Position numbers and translations under genes: made by a program. Source: Hyphomicrobiales bacterium (GTDB taxonomy: Bacteria > Pseudomonadota > Alphaproteobacteria > Rhizobiales > Beijerinckiaceae). Taken from it: a stretch of 64,000 bases of DNA. The notes under the pieces were generated by a model that saw only the letters and a list, made by a program, of their open reading frames with translations, ran no database searches and was not told where the DNA came from. Of the stretch, positions 1 through 8,843 are shown in pieces. The number at the start of each line of letters is the position of its first letter. Positions within the stretch are counted from its first letter, which is position 1. The DNA is taken from NCBI GenBank assembly GCA_900470095.1, contig UBZM01000050.1, positions 1 through 64,000 on the forward strand, written 5' to 3'.

Positions 1-801
1 ACGCTGGCGCGACTGCTGGTCGGGCTCGATCGCCCGAGCAGCGGCCAGGTCTTGTTCGAAGGGCGCGACCTTGCGGGCTTCGCGGCCGCGGACTGGCAGC
101 GGTTCCGAAACCGCGTGCAGTTCGTCTTCCAGGGCGCGCACACGGCCCTGAACCCGCGCAAGACTGTGGCGCGCAGCCTGAGCGAAGCCTTCGCGGGCCC
201 GGTCGCGCCTGGAGCGCTCGAAGCCTTGCTGGCGCAGGTCAGCCTCGGGCCCGAACTGCTCGATCGGCTGCCGCATCAGCTTTCGGGTGGCCAGAAGCAG
301 CGGATCGGGATCGCCCGCGCCTTGGCCAGGCAGCCGGAGGTGCTGATCGCTGACGAGCCGACATCGGCGCTCGACGTCTCCGTGCAGAACGAGATCATCG
401 CGCTGCTTCAGCAGCTGCATCGCGACAGGCACCTGACGCTGGTGATCATCAGCCACGATCTCGGGCTGGTCGGGGCGTTCTGCGACCGCGTGCTGGTGAT
501 GTATGCGGGCCGAATCGTCGAGATGGGGCCGGCCGCGGAGATTCTGGCGGAGCCGGCGCATCCCTATACGCAGCGCCTGGTGGCCGCCATTCCGCGCGGG
601 CTCGCCGGGCGCAACCGCCCCGCCGAACCGCCACTGCCCGAAGCGGCCCGCCATGGCGGCTGCCCCTTTGAACCTCGTTGCAGCAACCGGATTCCGATCT
701 GTGCGCAAAGCGAGCCACCCGAGGTTCTCCTCGGCGATCGGCTCGTCCGTTGTCACGCAGCGCCCATCTCGGTCCAAAACCTAGCGGAGACCAACCTATG
801 A
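1..801 (+). CDS. Oligopeptide-type ABC transporter ATPase (DppF/OppF-like), 5' end outside the window
   Basis: This is the C-terminal part of a nucleotide-binding subunit that powers peptide or small-molecule import. The frame is open from base 1, so the start codon and Walker A lie upstream of the window; residues TLARLLVGL just after Walker A are the first visible. The Q-loop (QFVFQG, near base 118), signature LSGGQKQR (280), Walker B VLIADEPTSALD (340) and H-loop His (454) are all present. The tail has the cysteine-containing oligopeptide C-terminal domain (CPFEPRCSNRIPIC). Its TGA overlaps the ATG of hyuA in an ATGA junction, so it is the upstream end of the hydantoinase operon and probably feeds it with substrate. 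The substrate is not known. Confidence 0.93.
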   Translation, partial: TLARLLVGLDRPSSGQVLFEGRDLAGFAAADWQRFRNRVQFVFQGAHTALNPRKTVARSLSEAFAGPVAPGALEALLAQVSLGPELLDRLPHQLSGGQKQRIGIARALARQPEVLIADEPTSALDVSVQNEIIALLQQLHRDRHLTLVIISHDLGLVGAFCDRVLVMYAGRIVEMGPAAEILAEPAHPYTQRLVAAIPRGLAGRNRPAEPPLPEAARHGGCPFEPRCSNRIPICAQSEPPEVLLGDRLVRCHAAPISVQNLAETNL

Positions 802-2906
802 CAGCGCGCTCGTTTCGCGTGGGTGCCGATATCGGCGGCACCTTCACCGATATCACCTTCCTGGAAAACGGTCAGACGGTGCATTCGTTCAAGCGCCCCT
901 CGACCCCGGACGACTATAGTCGCGGCATCGTCGAAGGCGTGCTGGCATTGCTTGACCGCATTGGCGGCAAGCCGACCGAGATCGAGGAGGTCGTGCACGC
1001 CACGACCGTGGCGACCAACGCGATCCTGGAGGGCAAGGGCGCCACGACCGCGCTGCTGACGACGCGGGGATTCCGCGACGTCCTCGAGCTCGGCCGGCTG
1101 CGCATGCCCGAGCTCTACAATCTGAATTACGAGAAGCCGACACCGCTGGTGCCGCGCCATCGTCGCTACGAGATCGCCGAGCGCATGGGAGCCCATGGCG
1201 ACATCGTCCTGCCCCTGGACGAGGACAGCGTCGTCGAGGCGGCGCGCAGCATCGCGGGGAGCGACACGCGCGCGGTCGCGGTCAGTTTCCTGCACGCCTA
1301 TGCTAACCCGCAGCACGAGCGGCGGGCCTGCGAGATTCTCACCGGGATGCTCGGCCCCGAGGTCTTCGTCAGCTGCTCCAGCGACGTATTGCCGGAGATC
1401 CGCGAATACGAGCGGACCAGCACGGTCGTGGTCAACGCCTATCTCGGGCCCGTCGTGCGCTCCTATCTGCGCGCCTTGTCGACGCGGCTGCGCGACGCCG
1501 GCATTCACGCACCGCTGCAGGTCATGCAGTCGAGCGGAGGCGTGATGAGTGCCTTGTCCGCGAGCGAGAAGCCGGCCTGCATCATCGAATCCGGTCCCGC
1601 GGCCGGCGTCATCGCGGCCGCCCGCATCGGCGCTGCCGGGAGCTCCAGTGATATCATTACGATCGACATGGGCGGCACGACCGCCAAGGCCGCGATCATC
1701 GAGCAGGGCCAGCCCGCGCGCACGACGGAGTACGAAGTCGGAGCCGGGATCAACATATCGAGCAAGCTGATCAAGGGCGGTGGGCACGCGGTGAAGCTGC
1801 CTTTCATCGACGTCTCGGAGATCGGCGCCGGCGGCGGCAGCATCATACGGGTCGATGCCGGCGGCCTGATCCAGGTCGGTCCCGATAGTGCCGGCGCCGT
1901 TCCGGGCCCGGCCTGCTACGGCACAGGCGGAACCCGCCCGACGCTGACCGACGCGCTTGTGGTGCTGGGCTACATCAATCCGGACTACATCGCCGGCGGC
2001 GCCGTGCGGCTCGACGCGGAGCGCTCCCGGCGCGCGATCAGCGAGCAGGTCTGCGCCCCCACGGGGCTCGATCTCGAGACGGCCGCCCATGGCGTCTACG
2101 CGATCGCGGCCTCGACGATGATGCGCGCCGTCAAGGCCGTCTCGACCTATCGCGGCCGCGATCCGCGCGACTTCACCCTCTTCGCCTTCGGCGGCAACGG
2201 TCCGGCGGTGGCCGCCGAGATCGCGCGTCTCCTCGACATGAAGCGTGTCGTCGTCCCGTCCCATCCCGGCGTCTTCAGCGCGCTCGGTCTGCTCTACTCG
2301 ACGACCGAGCACGACCTGATGCAGACCTATTTCTGCGCTCTCGATGCGATCGATTCCGACAGGCTCGATACCGCCTACCGCAAGCTCGAGACCAGCATGT
2401 TCGCCGGCCTCGAAGCCGACGGCTTCGCGAGAGCGGAGATCGAAATCGAGCGGCTTGCCGACCTGCGCTATGCCGGGCAGGCCTATGAGCTGACGATCGG
2501 GCTGAACGACCGTCCGGGCGACCGCATCGACATTGCCGCCATGCGCGCGGCCTTCCGCCGTGAGCACAAGCAGACCTACGGCCATGCATCGGAGAGCGAT
2601 CCGCTCGAGATCGTCAATATCCGCGTGACCGGCCGTCCCCGCAGCGACAGGTCCGACGCCTATCGGCCGTCAGCCCCGGACGCACGAACGGGGGAGCCGG
2701 GCTCTCCATCGGTGCGGACCTGCTGGTTCGGGCCGGATTGGGGGCACCTGGAGACCCCGATCATCACGCGTCTCGACCTCGCGGCCGGCGACCGGGAAAG
2801 CCCACTGATCGTCGAGGAATACGACGCCACCTGCGTGGTTCCTCCTGGCTGGACGGCGGGTCTCGACGAATTGGGCAATCTCGTACTCACAGCCTCGGAA
2901 AGGTGA
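798..2906 (+). CDS. hyuA: Hydantoinase/oxoprolinase family protein, subunit A (HyuA-like)
   Basis: A 702-residue ATP-dependent amidohydrolase subunit of the hydantoinase A/5-oxoprolinase/acetone carboxylase beta family. These enzymes phosphorylate and open lactam or hydantoin rings together with a B subunit. An N-terminal ASKHA-type phosphate-binding motif (GADIGGTFTDI, residues 9-19) and a second one (TIDMGGTTAK, about 286-296) are visible, and the length is typical. The ATG at 798 is chosen because it overlaps the preceding stop (ATGA) and begins directly before the conserved GTFTD segment; the open frame extends further upstream but inside the ABC gene. hyuB follows after 4 bases. Specificity (hydantoin, N-methylhydantoin, 5-oxoproline or another ring) cannot be read from sequence. 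Confidence 0.93.
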   Translation: MTARSFRVGADIGGTFTDITFLENGQTVHSFKRPSTPDDYSRGIVEGVLALLDRIGGKPTEIEEVVHATTVATNAILEGKGATTALLTTRGFRDVLELGRLRMPELYNLNYEKPTPLVPRHRRYEIAERMGAHGDIVLPLDEDSVVEAARSIAGSDTRAVAVSFLHAYANPQHERRACEILTGMLGPEVFVSCSSDVLPEIREYERTSTVVVNAYLGPVVRSYLRALSTRLRDAGIHAPLQVMQSSGGVMSALSASEKPACIIESGPAAGVIAAARIGAAGSSSDIITIDMGGTTAKAAIIEQGQPARTTEYEVGAGINISSKLIKGGGHAVKLPFIDVSEIGAGGGSIIRVDAGGLIQVGPDSAGAVPGPACYGTGGTRPTLTDALVVLGYINPDYIAGGAVRLDAERSRRAISEQVCAPTGLDLETAAHGVYAIAASTMMRAVKAVSTYRGRDPRDFTLFAFGGNGPAVAAEIARLLDMKRVVVPSHPGVFSALGLLYSTTEHDLMQTYFCALDAIDSDRLDTAYRKLETSMFAGLEADGFARAEIEIERLADLRYAGQAYELTIGLNDRPGDRIDIAAMRAAFRREHKQTYGHASESDPLEIVNIRVTGRPRSDRSDAYRPSAPDARTGEPGSPSVRTCWFGPDWGHLETPIITRLDLAAGDRESPLIVEEYDATCVVPPGWTAGLDELGNLVLTASER

Positions 2907-2910
2907 CGTC

Positions 2911-4770
2911 ATGCTCGCCCCTCATAGTGCGCCCCATTCTGGCCCCGAATTGTCGCGCTCCGATCCGGTGACCCTGGAGATCGTCAAGAACGCGCTCGCC
3001 TCCATCGCCGACGAGATGGCGCTGGTCATCCTGCGCAGCGCCTATTCGCCGATCGTCCGGGACTCGATGGACTACTCGACGGCGCTCTGCGATCGAAACG
3101 GCCTGATCATCGCCCAGGGCCTGACCAATCCGGTGCATCTCGGCTCGTTCCCGAGCGTGATGGTCAACATCCTGAAACGCTTCGGCGGGACGATGCAGCC
3201 GGGCGACGGCTACATCACCAACGACCCCTATGGCGCCGGCGGCATGCATCTGCCGGACGTCTATCTGGTCAAGCCCGTATTCCACGCCGGCCAAGTGGAA
3301 GGGTTCGTCGCCAGCCTCGTGCACCACACCGATCTTGGCGGCATGGCGCCGGGCAGCATGGCGCTGCACGCGACTGAGATCTTCCAGGAAGGATTGCGGA
3401 TCCCGCTCATCAAGGTGATGCACGAAGACCGGATGGACGAGAACCTCCTTGCGTTCCTGGAGGTCAATTCCCGTGTTCCGGAACAGGTTCTGGGCGATCT
3501 TCGGGCCCAGATCGCCGCCTGCGCCGCGGCCGAACGCGGCTTCGGCAAGGTGCTCGAAAAATACGGCGCGCCGGCCATGCGCGGCATGCTGGCGGAACTG
3601 CACGACTATGCGGAAAGGCTCGTCCGCGATGAGATCCGCGCGATGCCCGACGGCGTCTATGAGGCCGAGGATTTCATCGACGGCCTCGGCGAGGGCGGCG
3701 GCCCGATCCGTTTCAAGGTCACGATCACGGTGGCAGGCGACGAGCTCGAGATCGACTGGACGGGGACCAGCGGGGAGGTGCCGGGCGCCATCAACGGCCC
3801 CGTGGCGATCACCTATTCGGTCGCCTATGCCGCCCTGCGCTGCGCCGTCCAGGCGGCGGTTCCGAACTGCGAGGGTTATACGCGGCCGGTTCGGGTCGTG
3901 GCTCCGCTCGGCACCATCGTCAACCCGCGTCCGCCGGCGGCCTGCGCAGCCCGCGGCGTCATGGCCTATCGCATGCTCGATGTGCTGTTCAACGCGTTTG
4001 CCCAGATCGTGCCGGACCGGATGCCTGCCGCCGGCGAAGGCGGGCCCTCCGCCGTGTCGCTCAGCGGCATCCACGAGGGCAAGACCTGGCTGATCACCGA
4101 TGGCATTCTCGGAAGCTGGGGCGGCCGGGCCACGAAGGACGGGGTCGACGGGATCGCCAACCCCGGCGCGAACCTCTCGAACATGCCGATCGAACTGATC
4201 GAGGCACGCTATCCCTTGCGCATCGAGAGCTATGGTCTCGTCGCCAATTCGGGTGGTGCCGGCCGCCGCCGTGGCGGCATGGCGATCACGCGCTCGTACC
4301 GTATCCTCGGGGATGACGCGCAGCTGACGATCCGCTCGGACCGGCGCGCACATCTGCCGCCGGGTCTCTTCGGCGGATGTCCGGGCTCTCCATCGCTCAA
4401 TATCATCGATCGGAACGGCACGACTGAACTGCTTCCGGTGATGCCGATGCGGACGCTCGCTCTCGGCAAGGGCGATCTCTTCACCCATGTCGCCCCTGGT
4501 GGGGCAGGCAATGGCGATCCGCTCGAACGTGACCCGGACCACGTCGCAGCCGATGTCCGCGACGGCCGCTTCACCAGGGAGTTCGCCCGCGACGTCTATG
4601 GCGTCGTCACAGGAGAAAACGGTCGCGCGGACCCGATCGCGACGGAGGCTCGTCGCGATGGCCTGGCGGCCGATTTGCCCGGGCTGGCACAAGCGCAGCT
4701 CCGCCACTTCATGGAAGGCGATCAAGGCCGGGCGGCGCTGAGCCCTGACTACGAGGAGGAGCTGGCATGA
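2911..4770 (+). CDS. hyuB: Hydantoinase B/oxoprolinase family protein (HyuB-like)
   Basis: This 619-residue protein is the partner of the upstream HyuA in the cytoplasmic ATP-dependent ring-opening complex. It belongs to the hydantoinase B/acetone carboxylase alpha family, shown by the N-terminal SDPVTLEIVKNALASIADEM start, the FSxxxxDSMDYSTA-like segment around residues 45-60 and the glycine-rich ITNDPYGAGGMHLPD region around 105-115. The length is in the normal range. The start lies 4 bases after the hyuA stop and the stop overlaps the next start (ATGA at 4767-4770), so translation is coupled. The hyuAB pair is solid; the substrate is inferred only from neighbours (racemase and PLP dehydratase), which point to an amino-acid product. 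Confidence 0.93.
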   Translation: MLAPHSAPHSGPELSRSDPVTLEIVKNALASIADEMALVILRSAYSPIVRDSMDYSTALCDRNGLIIAQGLTNPVHLGSFPSVMVNILKRFGGTMQPGDGYITNDPYGAGGMHLPDVYLVKPVFHAGQVEGFVASLVHHTDLGGMAPGSMALHATEIFQEGLRIPLIKVMHEDRMDENLLAFLEVNSRVPEQVLGDLRAQIAACAAAERGFGKVLEKYGAPAMRGMLAELHDYAERLVRDEIRAMPDGVYEAEDFIDGLGEGGGPIRFKVTITVAGDELEIDWTGTSGEVPGAINGPVAITYSVAYAALRCAVQAAVPNCEGYTRPVRVVAPLGTIVNPRPPAACAARGVMAYRMLDVLFNAFAQIVPDRMPAAGEGGPSAVSLSGIHEGKTWLITDGILGSWGGRATKDGVDGIANPGANLSNMPIELIEARYPLRIESYGLVANSGGAGRRRGGMAITRSYRILGDDAQLTIRSDRRAHLPPGLFGGCPGSPSLNIIDRNGTTELLPVMPMRTLALGKGDLFTHVAPGGAGNGDPLERDPDHVAADVRDGRFTREFARDVYGVVTGENGRADPIATEARRDGLAADLPGLAQAQLRHFMEGDQGRAALSPDYEEELA

Positions 4771-5978
4771 CCGCGCAAACCGCACTCTCGGCAATCGATC
4801 CGGGCGGCAACCGGACCGATTGCCGCCGGCACGATCTCGCCCGGCTCCTGCGCCCAAGCTGGGCCGAGCTCGATTTCGGTGCATTGAGCCGGAATGTCGC
4901 GGCAACGCGCAGTCTGGTCGGACGGGATGTTCGCATCTACTTCGTCTGCAAGGGCGACGGCTTCGGCTTTGGCGCCGCTGCGGTCGCCAGCGCCGCGGAA
5001 CGCGCCGGCGTCGACGGCTTTTGCGCCGGCAGCCCCGACGAAGTCGTTTCGATCCGCAGCACCGGCACGACGCTGCCCGTCCTGTTGTTCGCGTCGACCA
5101 CGCCGGGCGATCTGCCGGCCGCTGCCCGGCTTGGCGCCACGGTCACGGTGCAGAGCATGGCCGATATGGACGCGGTGCTTGCGGCTGGCGAGTGGATCGA
5201 GGTCTTTGTCGAGGTCGATTGCGGGCTTGGCCGCTACGGCCTGCGCCCCGAGCAATGGCCCGGCGTCCTGCAGCGCCTTCGTGCTGCCGATCATGTCAGG
5301 GTGCGAGGCCTGTACTCGCATCTCAGCACTCCGGATGACCCCGACATCAGCAGGGCACAGGCAGAGCTCTTCCGGCAGGCGGCCGCCGATGCTGCGGCAG
5401 CCGGCCATGACGATCTCATCCTCATGCTGGCGTCGAGCCGCGTGGTGCTGGCCTATCCCGACATGCTCTTCAATGCGGTCGACCCCGGGCGCTTGATCTA
5501 CGGCGGCGGGCTTGACGAGAACTGGATGGAGAGTGGCGGCCTCTCGCCTTTGCTCACCGCCGTGAAATCCCGGGTCATCCAGGTCCAGGAGCATCCTCCG
5601 GGAACGGTGCTGGGGATCGGCTATGGCGCGCCGATCGCCATCGAACGCGGCATGCGGACCGCGGTCGCTCCGATCGGCTTCTGGGATGGGCTGAACCATA
5701 TTCCGCCGCTCGGGGAGGTGCTGATCCACGGCCGGCGCTGCCCCGTGCTCGGGCGCCGGACCTTTCAGCATTCGGTCATCGACGTTACCGGGATCGCCGA
5801 CGTCGCGCCCGGCGATGAGGTTGTGGTCCTGGGGCGGCAGGGAACCGAAGAGATCTCGATCCATGATCTCGCGGGGGCGATCGGCATCGCGGTCATCGAA
5901 CTGGTCCCGCGGCTCGCGCGCTCATTGCCGCACGTGTATGTCGGCCAGGGGCAGGAGAGGGACGGTTGGCGTGGCTAA
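4767..5978 (+). CDS. Alanine-racemase-family PLP enzyme (fold type III)
   Basis: A 403-residue amino-acid racemase of the Alr fold: an N-terminal PLP-binding TIM barrel and a C-terminal beta domain. K62 in FVCKGDGFGFG sits where Alr has its PLP lysine (KANAYGHG), VEVDCGLGRYG matches the VKVDTGMGR strand, and VDPGRLIYGG matches the RPGIALYG region. The second-subunit catalytic tyrosine is probably that of IGYGAP. The motif KGDGFGFG differs from the housekeeping KANAYGHG, so this is a catabolic paralogue, not the cell-wall alr. Translationally coupled to hyuB, it probably interconverts enantiomers of the amino acid released by HyuAB before deamination by the downstream dehydratase. The exact amino acid is unknown. 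Confidence 0.88.
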   Translation: MTAQTALSAIDPGGNRTDCRRHDLARLLRPSWAELDFGALSRNVAATRSLVGRDVRIYFVCKGDGFGFGAAAVASAAERAGVDGFCAGSPDEVVSIRSTGTTLPVLLFASTTPGDLPAAARLGATVTVQSMADMDAVLAAGEWIEVFVEVDCGLGRYGLRPEQWPGVLQRLRAADHVRVRGLYSHLSTPDDPDISRAQAELFRQAAADAAAAGHDDLILMLASSRVVLAYPDMLFNAVDPGRLIYGGGLDENWMESGGLSPLLTAVKSRVIQVQEHPPGTVLGIGYGAPIAIERGMRTAVAPIGFWDGLNHIPPLGEVLIHGRRCPVLGRRTFQHSVIDVTGIADVAPGDEVVVLGRQGTEEISIHDLAGAIGIAVIELVPRLARSLPHVYVGQGQERDGWRG

Positions 5979-7044
5979 GATGGGGACGAGGCAGTCGGCG
6001 GACGAGCCCAGGCCGATCACGATCAAGGATGTCGCGAGCCGGGCCGGTGTCGGGCTTGGCACCGCTTCACGGGTTCTCAATGGCAACGAGAATGTCGCGC
6101 CTCACTTGCGCGAACAGGTTTTCAAAGCCGTCGAGGATCTGGGCTATCACCCCAATTCCGTTGCGCGCTCGATGCGGCTCGGAAAAAGCTACGCCGTCGG
6201 CTGCCTCGTCACGGATATCCGCCAGCCCATAGCCGCTGAAATGATCGCGGCCGCGGAAAACACGCTGCGTCGCGCCGGGTACACGCTGATCGTCGCCAGT
6301 ACGCATTTCGACGACAGCCGCGAGGCCGAGATCCTGTCGCTGCTGCAGAACCGTGTCGTCGACGGCATGCTCCTGGCGGTCAATCGCGACAACGATCCGG
6401 AGACGGCGCGGCGGCTCGCCGCCATCACGATTCCCATGGTGCTCTGGGAGCGCAGCCCCGATGGCGGTTTCGATACCGTCCTGACGGAGCATCGTGCAGG
6501 GGCCCGCCGGGCAACCGAGCATCTGCTCGCGCTGGGGCACCGTGAGATCGCACTCGTTGCCGGTCATCTCGACACCTGGGTCGGCAGGGAGCAGCGGGCC
6601 GGTTTCGATGCGGCGTTCGCAGACCGGCGGCTGGAACCGCCAGCAGGTCGCATCTTCGAGGTGGGCGCGTTTGGCGCCCGCAAGCTTGAGGCCCTGTGCC
6701 GTGGCGAGCGGCCGATCACGGCGATCCTCGCCAATATCGACGAGATCCCCGGCATCCTGCATGTCTGCGCGAAACGCGGCCTCGTCCTGCCGCGCGACCT
6801 GTCGATCGTGTCGATCGGTGACGCGAGTATCCTGGAGGTCATGACGCCGTCGATCACGGCCGTGCGCGGCAATGGCACGAAGGTGGCCCAGCTCGCAGCC
6901 ACTCTTCTGATGAAGAAGATGTCCGACAAGCAACCCGAAACCGAGGCGGAGCGCTTATCCGTCGGCATGCAGCTCAAGATCCGGCACTCCACGGCGCCTT
7001 TGGGCACTGCTGGCAAATCGTTGCTGATCGCTGATCGTTCGTGA
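5971..7044 (+). CDS. LacI-family transcriptional regulator
   Basis: A 357-residue repressor with an N-terminal LacI helix-turn-helix (ITIKDVASRAGVGLGTASRV) and hinge helix (NSVARSMRLGKS), then a periplasmic-binding-protein-like effector domain. The GTG at 5971 is chosen: it has AGGAGAGG about ten bases upstream and overlaps the racemase stop by 8 bases; an in-frame ATG at 5980 is the alternative. Being inside the operon it probably controls it, with the hydantoinase substrate or released amino acid as likely effector (inference). LacI proteins usually bind sugars or nucleosides, so an amino-acid-type ligand would be less usual. Confidence 0.9.
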   Translation: MAKMGTRQSADEPRPITIKDVASRAGVGLGTASRVLNGNENVAPHLREQVFKAVEDLGYHPNSVARSMRLGKSYAVGCLVTDIRQPIAAEMIAAAENTLRRAGYTLIVASTHFDDSREAEILSLLQNRVVDGMLLAVNRDNDPETARRLAAITIPMVLWERSPDGGFDTVLTEHRAGARRATEHLLALGHREIALVAGHLDTWVGREQRAGFDAAFADRRLEPPAGRIFEVGAFGARKLEALCRGERPITAILANIDEIPGILHVCAKRGLVLPRDLSIVSIGDASILEVMTPSITAVRGNGTKVAQLAATLLMKKMSDKQPETEAERLSVGMQLKIRHSTAPLGTAGKSLLIADRS

Positions 7045-7057
7045 TGGGGAAGGCCTA

Positions 7058-7990
7058 ATGTCCCTCCATGTCAGAACGCCAGCTATCGTTTCATCTTCGC
7101 TCTCCCGGGCGAGCGGGCGCAAGGTGTGGCTGAAGCTTGAATCCCTCCAGCCCTCGGGATCGTTCAAGCTCCGCGGCATTGGCTTTGCGTGTCAGGAACA
7201 TGCCACCCGCGGGGTCAAACGTTTCGTCAGCTCGTCAGGGGGTAATGCCGGGATCGCCGTCGCCTATGCCGGGCGTGAACTCGACATCCCGGTCACGGTT
7301 GTCGTGCCCGAGACGACATCGCCAAGGGCCTGTCGCCTGATCGCGGACATGAAGGCCGAGGTCCTGATCCATGGTGCGTCCTGGCAGGAGGCAAACGAGC
7401 GCGCGCTTGCGATGCTGGGCGACAGCGATGCGTTCATCCACCCCTTCGACGACCCGGTGGTGTGGCGGGGGCACGCGACGATCATCGACGAGGTGGTCGA
7501 GGACGGCGTGCAGCCTGACCTCGTCGTCCTCTCCGTCGGCGGTGGCGGATTGCTCAGCGGTATCGTCGAAGGCTTGCAGCGCCACGAGCTGAACTGTCCG
7601 GTTCTTGCGGTGGAGACGACGGGCGCGTCCTCCTTTACCCAGTCGGTCGCCCGGCGCGAACGCATCGTTCTGCCCGCGATCGAGAGCATCGCCACTTCGC
7701 TCGGTGCGCGTCAGGTCTCGGAGCATGCCTTTGCTCTCGTTGCAGAGCATCGCATCGACTGCGCCGTGGTCTCGGATCTTCAGGCGGTCGAGGCGTGCCT
7801 GCGGTTCCTGGACGACCATCGCATCCTGGTCGAACCGGCCTGCGGGGCTGGTCTCGCCACGCTCTACCGGAATGTCGCTGAGCTCGCCGATTATCAGACC
7901 ATACTGGTGATTGTGTGCGGCGGGGCGACATCGACGGTGGAGCAATTGATTGCATGGCGCCACAGTCTCTCGTCCGCGAGTAACATCTAG
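7058..7990 (+). CDS. PLP-dependent serine/threonine dehydratase-like enzyme (fold type II)
   Basis: A 310-residue member of the serine/threonine ammonia-lyase (tryptophan synthase beta) superfamily, predicted to convert a beta-hydroxy amino acid to a 2-oxo acid and ammonia. K37 in PSGSFKLRGIG is the Schiff-base lysine, SSGGNAGIAVAYAG is the substrate-carboxylate loop and SVGGGGLLSG (about 160) the phosphate-binding glycine loop. It is shorter than biosynthetic IlvA and lacks the ACT-like regulatory domain, as in catabolic TdcB/SdsL types. A good GGGGAAGG site precedes the ATG; the gap to the LacI stop is 13 bases. It is the likely terminal step of the hyu pathway. Other lyases of the fold (diaminopropionate, cysteine) cannot be excluded. 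Confidence 0.88.
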   Translation: MSLHVRTPAIVSSSLSRASGRKVWLKLESLQPSGSFKLRGIGFACQEHATRGVKRFVSSSGGNAGIAVAYAGRELDIPVTVVVPETTSPRACRLIADMKAEVLIHGASWQEANERALAMLGDSDAFIHPFDDPVVWRGHATIIDEVVEDGVQPDLVVLSVGGGGLLSGIVEGLQRHELNCPVLAVETTGASSFTQSVARRERIVLPAIESIATSLGARQVSEHAFALVAEHRIDCAVVSDLQAVEACLRFLDDHRILVEPACGAGLATLYRNVAELADYQTILVIVCGGATSTVEQLIAWRHSLSSASNI

Positions 7991-8047
7991 GCCGAGATCT
8001 GTACGTCCGCCGATGCGTGTCGAGTAACGCTTCAAATCTAACTTTGG

Positions 8048-8608
8048 ATGATTGTGATGTCGGTCGATTTCAACGGCGGATACATCGAGAGGGCGGCCCT
8101 GGTCGTCATGCATTATCAGGTCGACGTGTTCGAGATCCTGTTCGGCGAGCAACCATCGCCCTTGCTGGAGCGGTGCAACGCCCTGATCCGGCGCTGGCGC
8201 GCCACGGGCCGGCCGGTGCTGTTCCCCAATTTTTCGCTGGGCGAAGGGTATGAACATGCGCCGCCGGCGGAAAACCGCCAGATCACGCCCTATCTGCCGA
8301 GCGGCCGGTTTCGGACCGGCCTGCCTGTCGCAGGGCTCGCGATCGAACGGGGCGACCTTGTCTATGCCTGTCCGCGCGCCAGCGTCTTCCATGGCACGTC
8401 GCTCCACGCCGACCTTCGCACGCGCGGCGTCAGCACGCTCGTCATGGCCGGGATCAGCACCACCGGCGTAGTGCTGTCCAGCGTCGCCTGGGCCTGTGAC
8501 GCGGACTACGATCTGCGCCTGGTCCAGGACTGCTGCTTTGATCCGGATCAGGAGGCCCATGACGCTCTGTTTCGCTCCGGGTTCGGCGGACGCGTCCTGG
8601 TCCTGTGA
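8048..8608 (+). CDS. Isochorismatase-fold (cysteine hydrolase) family protein without canonical catalytic residues
   Basis: A 186-residue isochorismatase-like protein, a fold that includes N-carbamoylsarcosine amidase, nicotinamidase and ureidoacrylate hydrolases. The first strand reads ALVVMHYQVDVF, with His where the family has its catalytic Asp (VVDMQ). The cysteine loop reads GISTTGVVLSS, with Val where the nucleophilic Cys sits (GxxTxxCV). The overall pattern, including the following alpha helix and QDCCFDPDQEAHD, is well preserved. ATG 8048 is used; an ATG nine bases later gives MSVDF. It follows the dehydratase by 57 bases and probably belongs to the hyu operon. It may be a non-hydrolytic or differently catalytic subgroup. 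Substrate unknown. Confidence 0.8.
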   Translation: MIVMSVDFNGGYIERAALVVMHYQVDVFEILFGEQPSPLLERCNALIRRWRATGRPVLFPNFSLGEGYEHAPPAENRQITPYLPSGRFRTGLPVAGLAIERGDLVYACPRASVFHGTSLHADLRTRGVSTLVMAGISTTGVVLSSVAWACDADYDLRLVQDCCFDPDQEAHDALFRSGFGGRVLVL

Positions 8609-8843
8609 GGCGGAATGCGGCTTTGACCTGCGGCCCGGTACGCGAGCCGTTCGAACGATGCCGAGGAGGGGCTGACGCGCTGGATCATAAGTAGTTCGCC
8701 ATGCCGACAATCTCGACAGGCGCGCCCTGTGCTCGGATTTTGTAGGCAACGCGATCGCGAGTGGACGCCAAGAGACCCCGGCAGAGTGTGCCAGGCTTGG
8801 CGGATGCTGACAGGCGTTGCCTTCACTGGGAGGGATGTGTCTG

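Noticed and set aside
753..2585. 610-codon frame on the minus strand across hyuA
   Set aside because: It is the mirror of a high-GC gene with strong third-position bias, its translation is Arg/Asp/Gly-rich without family motifs, and hyuA on the other strand is certain.
2887..4905. 672-codon minus frame across hyuB
   Set aside because: Same kind of antisense shadow; no ribosome site and no recognisable domain.
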